Below are positions 52,142-59,717 of a stretch of 64,000 nt of DNA, one piece after another. The stretch is from Fusobacterium_C necrophorum (GTDB lineage Bacteria; Fusobacteriota; Fusobacteriia; Fusobacteriales; Fusobacteriaceae). The notes below the pieces were generated by a model. The model searched no databases, was not told where the DNA came from, and saw only the letters and a list, made by a program, of their open reading frames with translations. The stretch's first letter is position 1. The number at the start of each line of letters is the position of its first letter. Both the position numbers and the translations under genes were made by a program. The stretch lies in assembly GCF_900104395.1 (NCBI RefSeq), contig NZ_FMXX01000004.1; one strand, given 5' to 3'.

Positions 52142-53761
52142 CTACATCATTCCGTTCATCATAGGATTTACCGGATTTCCGGCAGCACTTTCTTCTTTTT
52201 TATTGACTACCAATACTTCCGTTGTTAGGATCAAAGAAGCAATGGAAGCTGCATTTTGAATCGCAGAACGTGTTACCTTTGCCGGATCAATAATTCCGGC
52301 AGACATCATGTCCACATAACTTTCCGTTTTTGCATCAAAACCGTATCCGTCCGGAGAACTTTTGATTTTTTCAATGACAACTCCGCCATTTACTCCTGAA
52401 TTTTCTGCAATTTGTTTCATAGGAGCTTCGAATGCTTTCTTCACAATTTCAACTCCCATTCCCTCTTCTCCTTCTCTTTGATAGTCTTTCATATCGGAAA
52501 CAAGTTGAAGTAAAATACTTCCTCCTCCACTGACAATTCCTTCCTCTACCGCAGCTCGAGTTGCATTCAAGGCATCCTCGATTCTTAATTTTCTTTCTTT
52601 CATTTCCACTTCAGTAGCGGCTCCCACTCGAATGACTGCCACTCCACCGGATAACTTCGCTAATCTTTCTTTTAATTTTTCCGTATCATATTCCGAATTG
52701 GATTCTTCTATTTGTGTTTTGACTTGTTGTACTCGCACTTGAATTTCTTCCGAGTTTCCGGCTCCATCTACAATGACAGTGCTGTCTTTTGTAACTTTTA
52801 CCGTTTTCGCTCTTCCCAAATCTTCCAATTCCATTTCTTCCAATCGCTTTCCTGTTTCTTCTGAAATTAAAGTTGCTCCTGTTAAAATGGAAATATCTTG
52901 CAACATAGCTTTTCTTCTATCTCCAAATGCGGGAGCTTTGACTGCCACAACATTTAAAGTTCCTCGTAATTTATTGATAACCAAAGTTGTTAAAGCTTCC
53001 CCTTCCAAATCGTCCACGATCATTAACACAGGTCTTGAAGTTTGTACTGTTTTCTCTAAAATAGGTAAAATTTCTTTCATGGAAGAAATTTTTTTATCCG
53101 TCACTAAGATAAATGGATTTTCCAATTCTGCTGTCATACGTTCCGCGTCCGTTACCATATAAGGAGACACATATCCCTTGTCAAATTGCATTCCTTCCAC
53201 TACTTCCAACGTGGTTTCCAAGGATTTTGCTTCTTCTACTGTAATGACTCCTGTTTCTCCCACTTTTTGCATCGCCTCTGCAATCAATTTTCCAATTTCT
53301 TCATCTCCTGCAGAGATAGATGCCACTTGTGCAATTTCAGAATTGGAGGCAATCCCTTTAGCTCTTTTTTTCAAGCAATTTATCGCTTCTTTGCTGGCCG
53401 CTTCAATTCCTCGTTTTAAAAACATCGGATTGGCTCCGGCACTTAGCATTTTTAATCCCTCTTTTACAATTGCCTGTGCTAAAATCGTGGCCGTTGTAGT
53501 TCCGTCTCCAGCTACATCATTGGACTTAATTGCCACTTCTTTTAGAAGTTGTGCCCCCATATTTTCAAAAGGATCTTCTAATTCAATTTCCTTTGCAATG
53601 CTCACTCCGTCATTGGTAATCAAAGGAGCTCCATAACTTTTTTCCAAAACTACATTTCTTCCTCGTGGCCCCAAGGTAATTTTTACCGCATCTGCCAGAG
53701 TATTCATTCCTTCTTCCAATTTTTTTCGCGCTTCCGTATTAAATTTTAATATTTTCGCCAT
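52142..53761 (-). CDS. groEL: 60 kDa chaperonin GroEL
   Basis: The large ring chaperonin for ATP-driven protein folding. The 539-residue protein opens MAKILKFNTEARKKLEEGM; ATP-site blocks TLGPRGRNVVLEKSYG and GDGTTTATILAQAI are present, with IVSGGGSILL in the equatorial domain and a C-terminal methionine/glycine tail (MMNGMM). The ATG at 53761 follows AGGAGG; an upstream in-frame start overlaps groES and adds ten residues foreign to the family. It is the second gene of a HrcA/CIRCE-controlled operon. Confidence 0.98.
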   Translation of the reverse strand: MAKILKFNTEARKKLEEGMNTLADAVKITLGPRGRNVVLEKSYGAPLITNDGVSIAKEIELEDPFENMGAQLLKEVAIKSNDVAGDGTTTATILAQAIVKEGLKMLSAGANPMFLKRGIEAASKEAINCLKKRAKGIASNSEIAQVASISAGDEEIGKLIAEAMQKVGETGVITVEEAKSLETTLEVVEGMQFDKGYVSPYMVTDAERMTAELENPFILVTDKKISSMKEILPILEKTVQTSRPVLMIVDDLEGEALTTLVINKLRGTLNVVAVKAPAFGDRRKAMLQDISILTGATLISEETGKRLEEMELEDLGRAKTVKVTKDSTVIVDGAGNSEEIQVRVQQVKTQIEESNSEYDTEKLKERLAKLSGGVAVIRVGAATEVEMKERKLRIEDALNATRAAVEEGIVSGGGSILLQLVSDMKDYQREGEEGMGVEIVKKAFEAPMKQIAENSGVNGGVVIEKIKSSPDGYGFDAKTESYVDMMSAGIIDPAKVTRSAIQNAASIASLILTTEVLVVNKKEESAAGNPVNPMMNGMM

Positions 53762-53783
53762 TTTTTCCTCCTGTCCTTTTTCT

Positions 53784-54047
53784 CTATTCAATCACTGCCA
53801 ATACATGATCCATATCCACTACTAGATACTTTTCATCTCCATCTTCAATTTCTGTTCCTGCATATTTTTCAAAAATAAGTTCCATTCCGACTGTGATTTC
53901 TTCCACTTCTTTCGACACTGCAATGACTTTTCCGATATTTGACACTTCTTTATCTTTCGCTCCTGACAAAATAATTCCGCTCTTTGTCACTTCTTCCTTT
54001 TCTTTGAGTTGAACCAAAACTCTCTTTCCCAATGGTTTTATCTTCAT
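53784..54047 (-). CDS. groES: 10 kDa co-chaperonin GroES
   Basis: The lid of the GroEL cage. The 87-residue protein shows IKPLGKRVLVQL, the mobile loop EVTKSGIILSGAKDKE, and a C-terminus KYLVVDMDHVLAVIE matching the family. It precedes groEL by 22 bases and is itself preceded by the CIRCE operator and a sigma-70 promoter. Confidence 0.98.
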   Translation of the reverse strand: MKIKPLGKRVLVQLKEKEEVTKSGIILSGAKDKEVSNIGKVIAVSKEVEEITVGMELIFEKYAGTEIEDGDEKYLVVDMDHVLAVIE

Positions 54048-54067
54048 TTTCTTCCTCCTTTACTGTT

Positions 54068-54094
54068 TTAGCACTCGCATATTAAGAGTGCTAA
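54068..54094. promoter_or_regulatory. CIRCE operator (HrcA-binding site) of groESL
   Basis: A perfect match to the CIRCE consensus: TTAGCACTC (54068-54076), nine bases, GAGTGCTAA (54086-54094). It lies between the -10 element and the groES start codon, the usual repressor position. HrcA, which would bind here, is not encoded in this window. Confidence 0.97.
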
Positions 54095-54098
54095 TGAT

Positions 54099-54127
54099 AG
54101 CATAATACATTTTGCAAATTTTTTCAA
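54099..54127 (-). promoter_or_regulatory. Promoter of groESL
   Basis: Minus-strand TTGAAA (54127-54122) and TATGCT (54104-54099) are 17 bases apart. The transcription start would fall at the edge of the CIRCE element. Confidence 0.75.
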
Positions 54128-54150
54128 GTTTTTTTTTCAAAGTATTTTAG

Positions 54151-54179
54151 TTGACTTTTTTGTAAATTCCTGTGATAAT
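54151..54179 (+). promoter_or_regulatory. Promoter of the CsoR-type regulator gene
   Basis: TTGACT (54151-54156) and GATAAT (54174-54179) are 17 bases apart, 28 bases before the start codon. It runs divergently from the groESL promoter about 25 bases away. Confidence 0.55.
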
Positions 54180-54207
54180 AAAAAAAAGAAGTGAAAGGAG
54201 AATAGTT

Positions 54208-54483
54208 ATGAAGCAATGTATTGACTCACATAAAGTTCACGCCAGATTGAAAAAAATTCAAGGACAGGTCAATGGAATTTCAAATATGATTGATCAAGAT
54301 ATTCCTTGTGAAGATATTCTAATTCAAATCAATGCTGTAAAAAGTGCCATTCATAAAGTAGGGCAAATTATTTTAGAGGGACATTTGGATCACTGTGTTC
54401 GAGACGCGATTAACGAGGGAAAAGCCGATGAAGCCATTGAAAGATTTTCAAAGGCGGTTTCCTATTTTGCAAACTTAAAATAA
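54208..54483 (+). CDS. CsoR/RcnR-family metal- or thiol-sensing repressor
   Basis: A 91-residue all-helical DUF156 regulator. The N-terminal RLKKIQGQVNGISNMI is the family's DNA-binding helix. The sensing residues form the C34-H59-C63 set (PCEDIL and EGHLDHC), the copper-binding pattern of CsoR rather than the nickel or formaldehyde types. The ATG at 54208 follows AAGGAG; an upstream in-frame ATG (54172) has no site. No copper ATPase or chaperone gene is adjacent, so its targets lie elsewhere, or it senses another thiol-reactive signal such as persulfide. Confidence 0.85.
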   Translation: MKQCIDSHKVHARLKKIQGQVNGISNMIDQDIPCEDILIQINAVKSAIHKVGQIILEGHLDHCVRDAINEGKADEAIERFSKAVSYFANLK

Positions 54484-54571
54484 TTTTTTAATTTTACCCT
54501 TTCTTTTATTTTTTTTATGAGGTATACTCATAACAACGAGGGAATCAAAATCATGTGAGGAGGAAGGTCCT

Positions 54572-55120
54572 ATGAATAATCAGTATAATCAAGACGGAAA
54601 AAAAGAAGGTCTATGGGTCAAGTTATATGATAATGGTGTCATTCAGGAAGAAAGAAATTATGTGAATGGTGTTCGTGAGGGAGTCTATAAATCCTACTAC
54701 GCAAATGGTCAACTGGAAATTATTAAAAACTACAAAAATGGAAATTTACACGGTTCTTATGAAACTTTTTATAATGACGGAAAAATAAGTTCTCGGCACG
54801 CTCTCATTGATGGAAGAATCATCGGAAAATATGAAGAATTCTATCCCAACGGCAATTTAAAGTCTTGCTCTGAATACGTTGGAGATTCTACTACACCTAT
54901 AAAAACTGTCAAATATTTTCCGAATGGAGAAAAGAAAATGGAAGCAAATTTGAAGAAAGGATTTCTTTTCGGAGCTTATAAAGAATACCATTCCAATGGT
55001 GTTGTTTATAAGATAGCAACATATGGGGAAAAAGGAAAATTGGAAGGTGCCTACCAAGAATTTAATGCGGAAGGTATCTTAATCAAAGAATGTACTTACA
55101 AAAATGGACAAGAAATATAA
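54572..55120 (+). CDS. MORN/YwqK-type repeat protein
   Basis: A 182-residue protein of about seven repeats of roughly 22 residues, each with a pattern like GxYKxYYxNGQL and a following charged strand. Examples are GVYKSYYANGQLE, GSYETFYNDGKIS, GKYEEFYPNGNLK and GAYKEYHSNGVVY. This is the antitoxin_YwqK/MORN_2 repeat common in fusobacteria and other anaerobes. There is no signal peptide and no membrane segment, so it is probably cytosolic. No toxin gene lies next to it; the antitoxin label is inherited from database naming and should not be taken as function. A GGAGGAAGG site precedes the ATG. Confidence 0.8.
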   Translation: MNNQYNQDGKKEGLWVKLYDNGVIQEERNYVNGVREGVYKSYYANGQLEIIKNYKNGNLHGSYETFYNDGKISSRHALIDGRIIGKYEEFYPNGNLKSCSEYVGDSTTPIKTVKYFPNGEKKMEANLKKGFLFGAYKEYHSNGVVYKIATYGEKGKLEGAYQEFNAEGILIKECTYKNGQEI

Positions 55121-55134
55121 AAGGTCACAAATAC

Positions 55135-55159
55135 AAAAGGCTGTCGCTGACAGCCTTTT
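55135..55159. terminator. Bidirectional terminator between the MORN-repeat gene and the methyltransferase gene
   Basis: AAAAGGCTGTC (55135-55145) and GACAGCCTTTT (55149-55159) form a perfect 11-base stem with a three-base loop. T runs occur on both strands at the stem ends, suited to convergent genes. Confidence 0.9.
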
Positions 55160-55949
55160 ATCTTTCTCGAACATCCCATAAAATAACAGCTCTTCTAGTT
55201 TTATGAGAGCCCAAAATCTTTCCATTTTTTTCTCTGCTCTTTAAAAATTCCCGAATTTTTTTCTCTTCTTCTTTGCTGCATTCAATTTGTTCCAAATACT
55301 CTTCTACTGTTTTTTCTTCTTCATATTCTTCCGTTTCATACAAAATTTCCGGAAAATATCCTAAATTCCAAACAATATTCCAAACTGCATAGCTATATTC
55401 CTTTTCGTTTTGATGCAAACGATTCAGAACTCTTCCCAACATTTCCTGAATTTCCTCTCGAACACTATCTCGATGAGAAACAAACCTCTCCATCATACAA
55501 TATTTTTTGGATATAAAACACATTCTTTCAATGTGTTCCACCAAAGAAATGGCAGGAGTCATGCTGGCAAATACAAAGTCATATTCCTTTTCCGTTTGAA
55601 ACAACTCCATCCAATTTCCATGCAGTAAATATAAATCCGAAACTTTTGATAGCTTTTCTCTTGCATAAGTTAACATTTTGGAAGAAATATCCGTCCCTGT
55701 CAAACAAGAGCTATGCTTTGAAAATTCCAGTAAATGTCTTCCCGTTCCACAACCAATATCCAATATACGAAAATTTTCTTGCAATAATGCTCTATCTCGT
55801 ATCAATCGAAATACCAAACGATTTGCAAAATTCTCCTTTGACTTTTCCGTTCTATGGAAAAACCAGGCACTTTTTTCATCCCATATTTGCTCCATATTCC
55901 CTTGATGTCTATCGGAAGCGAGCATTTTTTCAAAATTTTCCATCTTCAA
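55158..55949 (-). CDS. Class I SAM-dependent methyltransferase
   Basis: A roughly 263-residue methyltransferase with motif I ILDIGCGTGRHLLEF near residue 62, the acidic strand end LTGTDISSKML, and FDFVFASMTPA-like YDFVFASMTPA as motif IV. The substrate is not recognised; the C-terminal half is charged and helical. It is the last gene of the ABC-transporter group, four bases after the PadR regulator. The start may be the TTG at 55949 (11 bases from AGGAGG) or the ATG at 55943. Association with a metal/peptide-type importer suggests it modifies the imported compound, a ligand for it, or a sensor; this is conjecture. Confidence 0.8.
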   Translation of the reverse strand: MKMENFEKMLASDRHQGNMEQIWDEKSAWFFHRTEKSKENFANRLVFRLIRDRALLQENFRILDIGCGTGRHLLEFSKHSSCLTGTDISSKMLTYAREKLSKVSDLYLLHGNWMELFQTEKEYDFVFASMTPAISLVEHIERMCFISKKYCMMERFVSHRDSVREEIQEMLGRVLNRLHQNEKEYSYAVWNIVWNLGYFPEILYETEEYEEEKTVEEYLEQIECSKEEEKKIREFLKSREKNGKILGSHKTRRAVILWDVRER

Positions 55950-55952
55950 TCT

Positions 55953-56303
55953 TTACTTTTCCTCCTTTAACAATTCTGAAAATTTTCTCAGAAAAACTTC
56001 AAAATTATGTTTTCGTATTTCAATATCTTCTTTCCATTCCTTTAGAGCATTCCACCCCTGCTCAGTAATACTATATATTTTCTTGGCCGCCCCTCCCACC
56101 GGAAGATGCCATTCAACACTTAATAAGCCCTCTTTTTCCATAGTACTTAAACAACGATATAAAGTGGACATATCCCGAACAAAACCGGGGAACTCTCTCA
56201 ACAATAAATCGTGTATTTCTCGTGGACTGAACTTCTGTTCTGCTAAAATCACTAAAACAAAAGCAGTTAAATGCTTAAATTTCGACCTTTCATTGATATT
56301 CAT
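55953..56303 (-). CDS. PadR-family transcriptional regulator
   Basis: A 116-residue winged-helix repressor. FKHLTAFVLVILAEQKFSP, REIHDLLLREF, MSTLYRCLSTMEKEGLL and the wing KKIYSITEQGWNAL fit PadR, and the C-terminal helix would dimerise. It overlaps the ABC ATPase gene by 14 bases and precedes the methyltransferase, so it is part of the transporter operon. It is the natural candidate to bind the near-palindrome in the promoter of the binding-protein gene at 61.3 kb. The inducer is unknown. Confidence 0.88.
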   Translation of the reverse strand: MNINERSKFKHLTAFVLVILAEQKFSPREIHDLLLREFPGFVRDMSTLYRCLSTMEKEGLLSVEWHLPVGGAAKKIYSITEQGWNALKEWKEDIEIRKHNFEVFLRKFSELLKEEK

Positions 56304-57957
56304 ATTTCCTTTCCTCTGTTTGACAGAAGACTTTTCTCACACTCCCTTTTCTTACAATTTCCCCTTTCTCCATATAATACACATAATCTGCGATTTTTTT
56401 CGCAAGAATGACATCATGAGTAACAAAAAGCATCGAAAATCCTATATCATATTGCAATTGTTTCAACAATCGCATAATATTGACCTTACTGGAATCGTCC
56501 AACATGGAAGTGATTTCATCTGCCAATAGTAATTTAGGTTGCATGGAAATGGCTCTTGCAATCGCCACTTTCTGCCTCTGTCCTCCTGACAATTCATTCA
56601 TTTTCTTTTTTAAAAACTCTTCTCCGCTTTCCAAACCCACTTTTTTCAAATATTTTATCACAGTTTCTCGAAAAAATACTAAATTTTTCTTATACAAAAT
56701 CCTGTGCGGTTCTGCGATAACCTCTTCCACACTTAAAAAAGGATTGGTGGAGGAAAAAGGATCCTGCTCCACTATCTGTATGCAATGTTCCCGAGAAAGC
56801 AAATCGTTTTTCTCTATGACTTCTCCCAAATAACACAACTCTCCCTCCTCTTTCGGGAGCAATCCCGAAAGAAGTCCCAAAAGAGTCGTCTTTCCCGAAC
56901 CGGATTTTCCCAATAAGACAACAATTTCTCGATGTCGTATTCGAAGTGAGCAATCTTTGACAGCTTCTATTTTCTTCTTCCCTTCTTGAAAATTTTTTGA
57001 CATATTTTTTGCCGTCAGTACCGTTTCCAATCCTTTTTTCAAGCAAGCAACTCCCTCTTCTTCCACTTTTAAATTCGGAATATATTGCAAACACTCTTTC
57101 ACTTTTTGTGTACACCTTTCATAAAAAGGACAGGAATGTCTTTCTTCTTCTTCCACAATTCCCCACAAATCTTTCCACTCATTTAGGTAGGGACTGGACT
57201 GCAAAAGAGCTGCCGTATAAGGATGTCTTGCCTCTTCCAAAATATCTGTCGTATTTCCTCGCTCCAAAAGGGAACCCCGAAGAAAGACAAGCATCTTTTG
57301 AGATAATTTCTCTATGACTTCCAAATCATGAGAAACGATCAACATCGTCATTCCATATTCCTTATAAATTTTTTGAAACAGTTCCAATATCTGCTGTTTT
57401 AGTTCCGGATCCAAAGCCGTGGTAGGTTCATCAATGAGAAGTATCTTTGGCTTTAAGGCTAAACCCATGGCAATAAAAACTCTCTGTCTCATTCCTCCGG
57501 ATAATTGATGGGGATATTTTTTTCTAAGAGAAACATCTAAGTGAAGCATTTGAAACAATTCCAGTAATCGCTTCTCCTGCTCCTCTTTTTTTTGAAATTT
57601 TTTTCGAATGATTTCCAGTATTTGTTCTTCTACTGTCAAAGAGGGATTCAATCTATCCAGTTGATTTTGAAAAACCACGGCAATTTCTTCAAAGCGTATT
57701 TTTTTCTTTTCCTTTTCGGATAAATTTTGAATTTCTTTTCCTCGATAAAAAATTTTTCCCTTTATTTCCGCCTTATCCTCCAACAAACCTAAAATAGCTA
57801 ATAGAAGAGTACTTTTTCCACTTCCCGACTCCCCTATAATGCCGTATATTTCTCCTTCTTGCAGAGAAAAGTTAATATTTTGAATTCCTGTTTGTCTTTT
57901 GCCGGAAGCAGCATAATATCTCACGGATAAATTTTCCACTCTTAATATTTCTTCCAT
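56290..57957 (-). CDS. Oligopeptide/nickel-type ABC transporter, fused double ATP-binding protein
   Basis: Two complete ABC ATPases in one 555-residue chain, corresponding to DppD and DppF fused. The first has GESGSGKSTLL, LSGGMRQRVFIAMGL, LLIDEPTTALDP and the C-terminal oligopeptide-type cysteine region (CPFYERC). The second has GKSGSGKTTLL, LSGGQRQKVAIARAI and LLADEITSMLDD, in which the usual proline after the glutamate is replaced by isoleucine. The ATG at 57957 overlaps the upstream permease by 16 bases. Import of a peptide, nickel complex or similar metallophore is likely; specificity is set by the binding protein. Confidence 0.9.
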   Translation of the reverse strand: MEEILRVENLSVRYYAASGKRQTGIQNINFSLQEGEIYGIIGESGSGKSTLLLAILGLLEDKAEIKGKIFYRGKEIQNLSEKEKKKIRFEEIAVVFQNQLDRLNPSLTVEEQILEIIRKKFQKKEEQEKRLLELFQMLHLDVSLRKKYPHQLSGGMRQRVFIAMGLALKPKILLIDEPTTALDPELKQQILELFQKIYKEYGMTMLIVSHDLEVIEKLSQKMLVFLRGSLLERGNTTDILEEARHPYTAALLQSSPYLNEWKDLWGIVEEEERHSCPFYERCTQKVKECLQYIPNLKVEEEGVACLKKGLETVLTAKNMSKNFQEGKKKIEAVKDCSLRIRHREIVVLLGKSGSGKTTLLGLLSGLLPKEEGELCYLGEVIEKNDLLSREHCIQIVEQDPFSSTNPFLSVEEVIAEPHRILYKKNLVFFRETVIKYLKKVGLESGEEFLKKKMNELSGGQRQKVAIARAISMQPKLLLADEITSMLDDSSKVNIMRLLKQLQYDIGFSMLFVTHDVILAKKIADYVYYMEKGEIVRKGSVRKVFCQTEERKYEYQ

Positions 57958-58763
57958 TCTTTTCGATACCTTCCTCCTATTGTTTTCTCTATATTCTGCC
58001 CTATGACGGCAACAGACAATACCGTAGATACCATAAACAGAATCGGAAACAGCAACCACCATTTCCAAAAATCAGTCAGGTAAATATTTGGAAAATCCAT
58101 TGCCCTTGTAATAATCATCCCCCAACTTTTTGACAGAGGATCTCCTAAACCCAAATAGGACAAAGAGGCTTCCATTAAAATAGCTCGATTCATCAAACGA
58201 ATGACACTGATTAAAAAAATGGAAAAAACAGGCTTCCAAAAATGCCATTGAAGTAAATGAAGAAAAGAAGCTCCATACAATTTGGAAAGTTGAATATACC
58301 TTGCCTGTTTTTGCTTCAATACTTCACTTCTTACCAATTTAGCGGGAACAACCCAGGCGACTAAAACAATGGACAAAATAATATTCCGTAAGCTCGGTCC
58401 TAACATACTGCCCAATAATACCATGAGAAGTAACTCCGGAATGCTCATAAAAAAATCAAGAATTCCTAGAAAGATTTCATCGAAAACTCCTCCATAGTAT
58501 CCTGCCAACACTCCTAAAAAGCTTCCCGCTATCGATGCCAAAAAAGCACTGATGCAAGAGACTGTCAACACATTCTTGGCTCCATAACAGATCTCTGCAA
58601 AAATATCAATCCCCAAATCATCCGTTCCGAACCAATGTGTTAGACTGGGAGCCAGTAAGGCTTCTCCACTGGGAACGGAAGCTGACTTCAAAAAAGAGAA
58701 ATAAGGAAATAAAGCAAGTAAAAAAATAAAGCCTAAAATAACATAAGCAAGTCTTACTTTCAC
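57942..58763 (-). CDS. ABC transporter permease, DppC/OppC-type
   Basis: A 273-residue inner-membrane protein with one N-terminal segment (VILGFIFLLALFPYFSFL) and about five more. HWFGTDDLGIDIFAEICYGAKN is the DppC-type opening loop. The EAA-like coupling motif lies around ASFLHLLQWHFWKPV, and EASLSYLGLGDPLSKSWGMII is a family hallmark. It overlaps the other permease by four bases and the ATPase by 16. Confidence 0.92.
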   Translation of the reverse strand: MKVRLAYVILGFIFLLALFPYFSFLKSASVPSGEALLAPSLTHWFGTDDLGIDIFAEICYGAKNVLTVSCISAFLASIAGSFLGVLAGYYGGVFDEIFLGILDFFMSIPELLLMVLLGSMLGPSLRNIILSIVLVAWVVPAKLVRSEVLKQKQARYIQLSKLYGASFLHLLQWHFWKPVFSIFLISVIRLMNRAILMEASLSYLGLGDPLSKSWGMIITRAMDFPNIYLTDFWKWWLLFPILFMVSTVLSVAVIGQNIEKTIGGRYRKEWKKY

Positions 58764-59716
58764 AATTTTCTCCTTTTTTCCATATAGCGATAATAGTTTT
58801 CTCCTAAAAGACTAAGACCTAAAATCAGAGCCGTCATCATAAAAAAAATTCCTTGTAATAACAAATAATCTCGATAATATACAGCATCTCGAATCAATTT
58901 TCCAATGCCCGGATATCGAAACACATTTTCCACAATCAAAGAGGCATTGAACATCATCTGCATAGAAAGTAAAAAACGAGTTAAAATTGGATTCATAGCA
59001 TTGGGAAAACAATGCTTCCATAAGATGACATAGGAAGACAAAGACTTTGCTTCCGCAGTTTCCACATATTTCTTTTGAAGCTCCTGTATCATGGAAGCTC
59101 GACTGATAAAGTAAAAATCCGGCAATCGTAAGAGTGAAAGTGTCAAACTCGGTAATACTGCATGTTTTATCAAATCAAATACAAACTTCCAAGATAGACT
59201 CACTTCTATAAAAGGAGTCATCCCTCCTGCTGTAGGAAGGACTCTCCAACGAATAATAAAAAACATTAAAATGATATTTGCAATGATAAAACTGGGAATT
59301 TCAGAAAGTATCACCATAATTTGATATAGAATATCATCTATCTTCGTCTCCCATTTCCAAGCGCTGAAACTTCCTAAAAAAATTCCTGCAATAAAGCTGA
59401 TACTCATAGAAAAAACGACAATCCCGAAAGTCCAAATAAAACGCTTCAAAATGAGTGACATCACCTTTTCTTTGAAATAAATACTATAGCCCAAATCTCC
59501 TCGTAGGATTCCGAATATATAACTGAAATATTGTTCCAGCAAAGGTTTATGTAAGCCATAGTATTCCTTATATTTCATAATTTCTTCTTCGGTATAACTG
59601 ACCACATCACTTCCGTCCGAAGCCAGAAAAAGAAAAGGATCCGCCGGCAAATATCTCGGTAAAAAAAACTGTACGCTCAAAAGAAGTAAAAATAGAAAAA
59701 AGTACTTTTTCTTCAT
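58760..59716 (-). CDS. ABC transporter permease, DppB/OppB-type
   Basis: A 318-residue inner-membrane protein with about six membrane segments. LGLHKPLLEQYF-like YGLHKPLLEQYFSYI, GDLGYSIYFKEKV and the coupling loop AEAKSLSSYVILWKHCFPNAMNPIL are typical of the DppB family, as is ENVFRYPGIGKLIRDAVYYRDY. It starts one base after the binding-protein gene. Confidence 0.92.
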   Translation of the reverse strand: MKKKYFFLFLLLLSVQFFLPRYLPADPFLFLASDGSDVVSYTEEEIMKYKEYYGLHKPLLEQYFSYIFGILRGDLGYSIYFKEKVMSLILKRFIWTFGIVVFSMSISFIAGIFLGSFSAWKWETKIDDILYQIMVILSEIPSFIIANIILMFFIIRWRVLPTAGGMTPFIEVSLSWKFVFDLIKHAVLPSLTLSLLRLPDFYFISRASMIQELQKKYVETAEAKSLSSYVILWKHCFPNAMNPILTRFLLSMQMMFNASLIVENVFRYPGIGKLIRDAVYYRDYLLLQGIFFMMTALILGLSLLGENYYRYMEKRRKL

Positions 59717-59717
59717 C

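Noticed and set aside
54572..55120. MORN/YwqK-type gene as the antitoxin of a toxin-antitoxin pair
   Set aside because: No toxin-like gene is adjacent; the downstream gene is convergent and separated by a terminator, so the family name alone does not support it.
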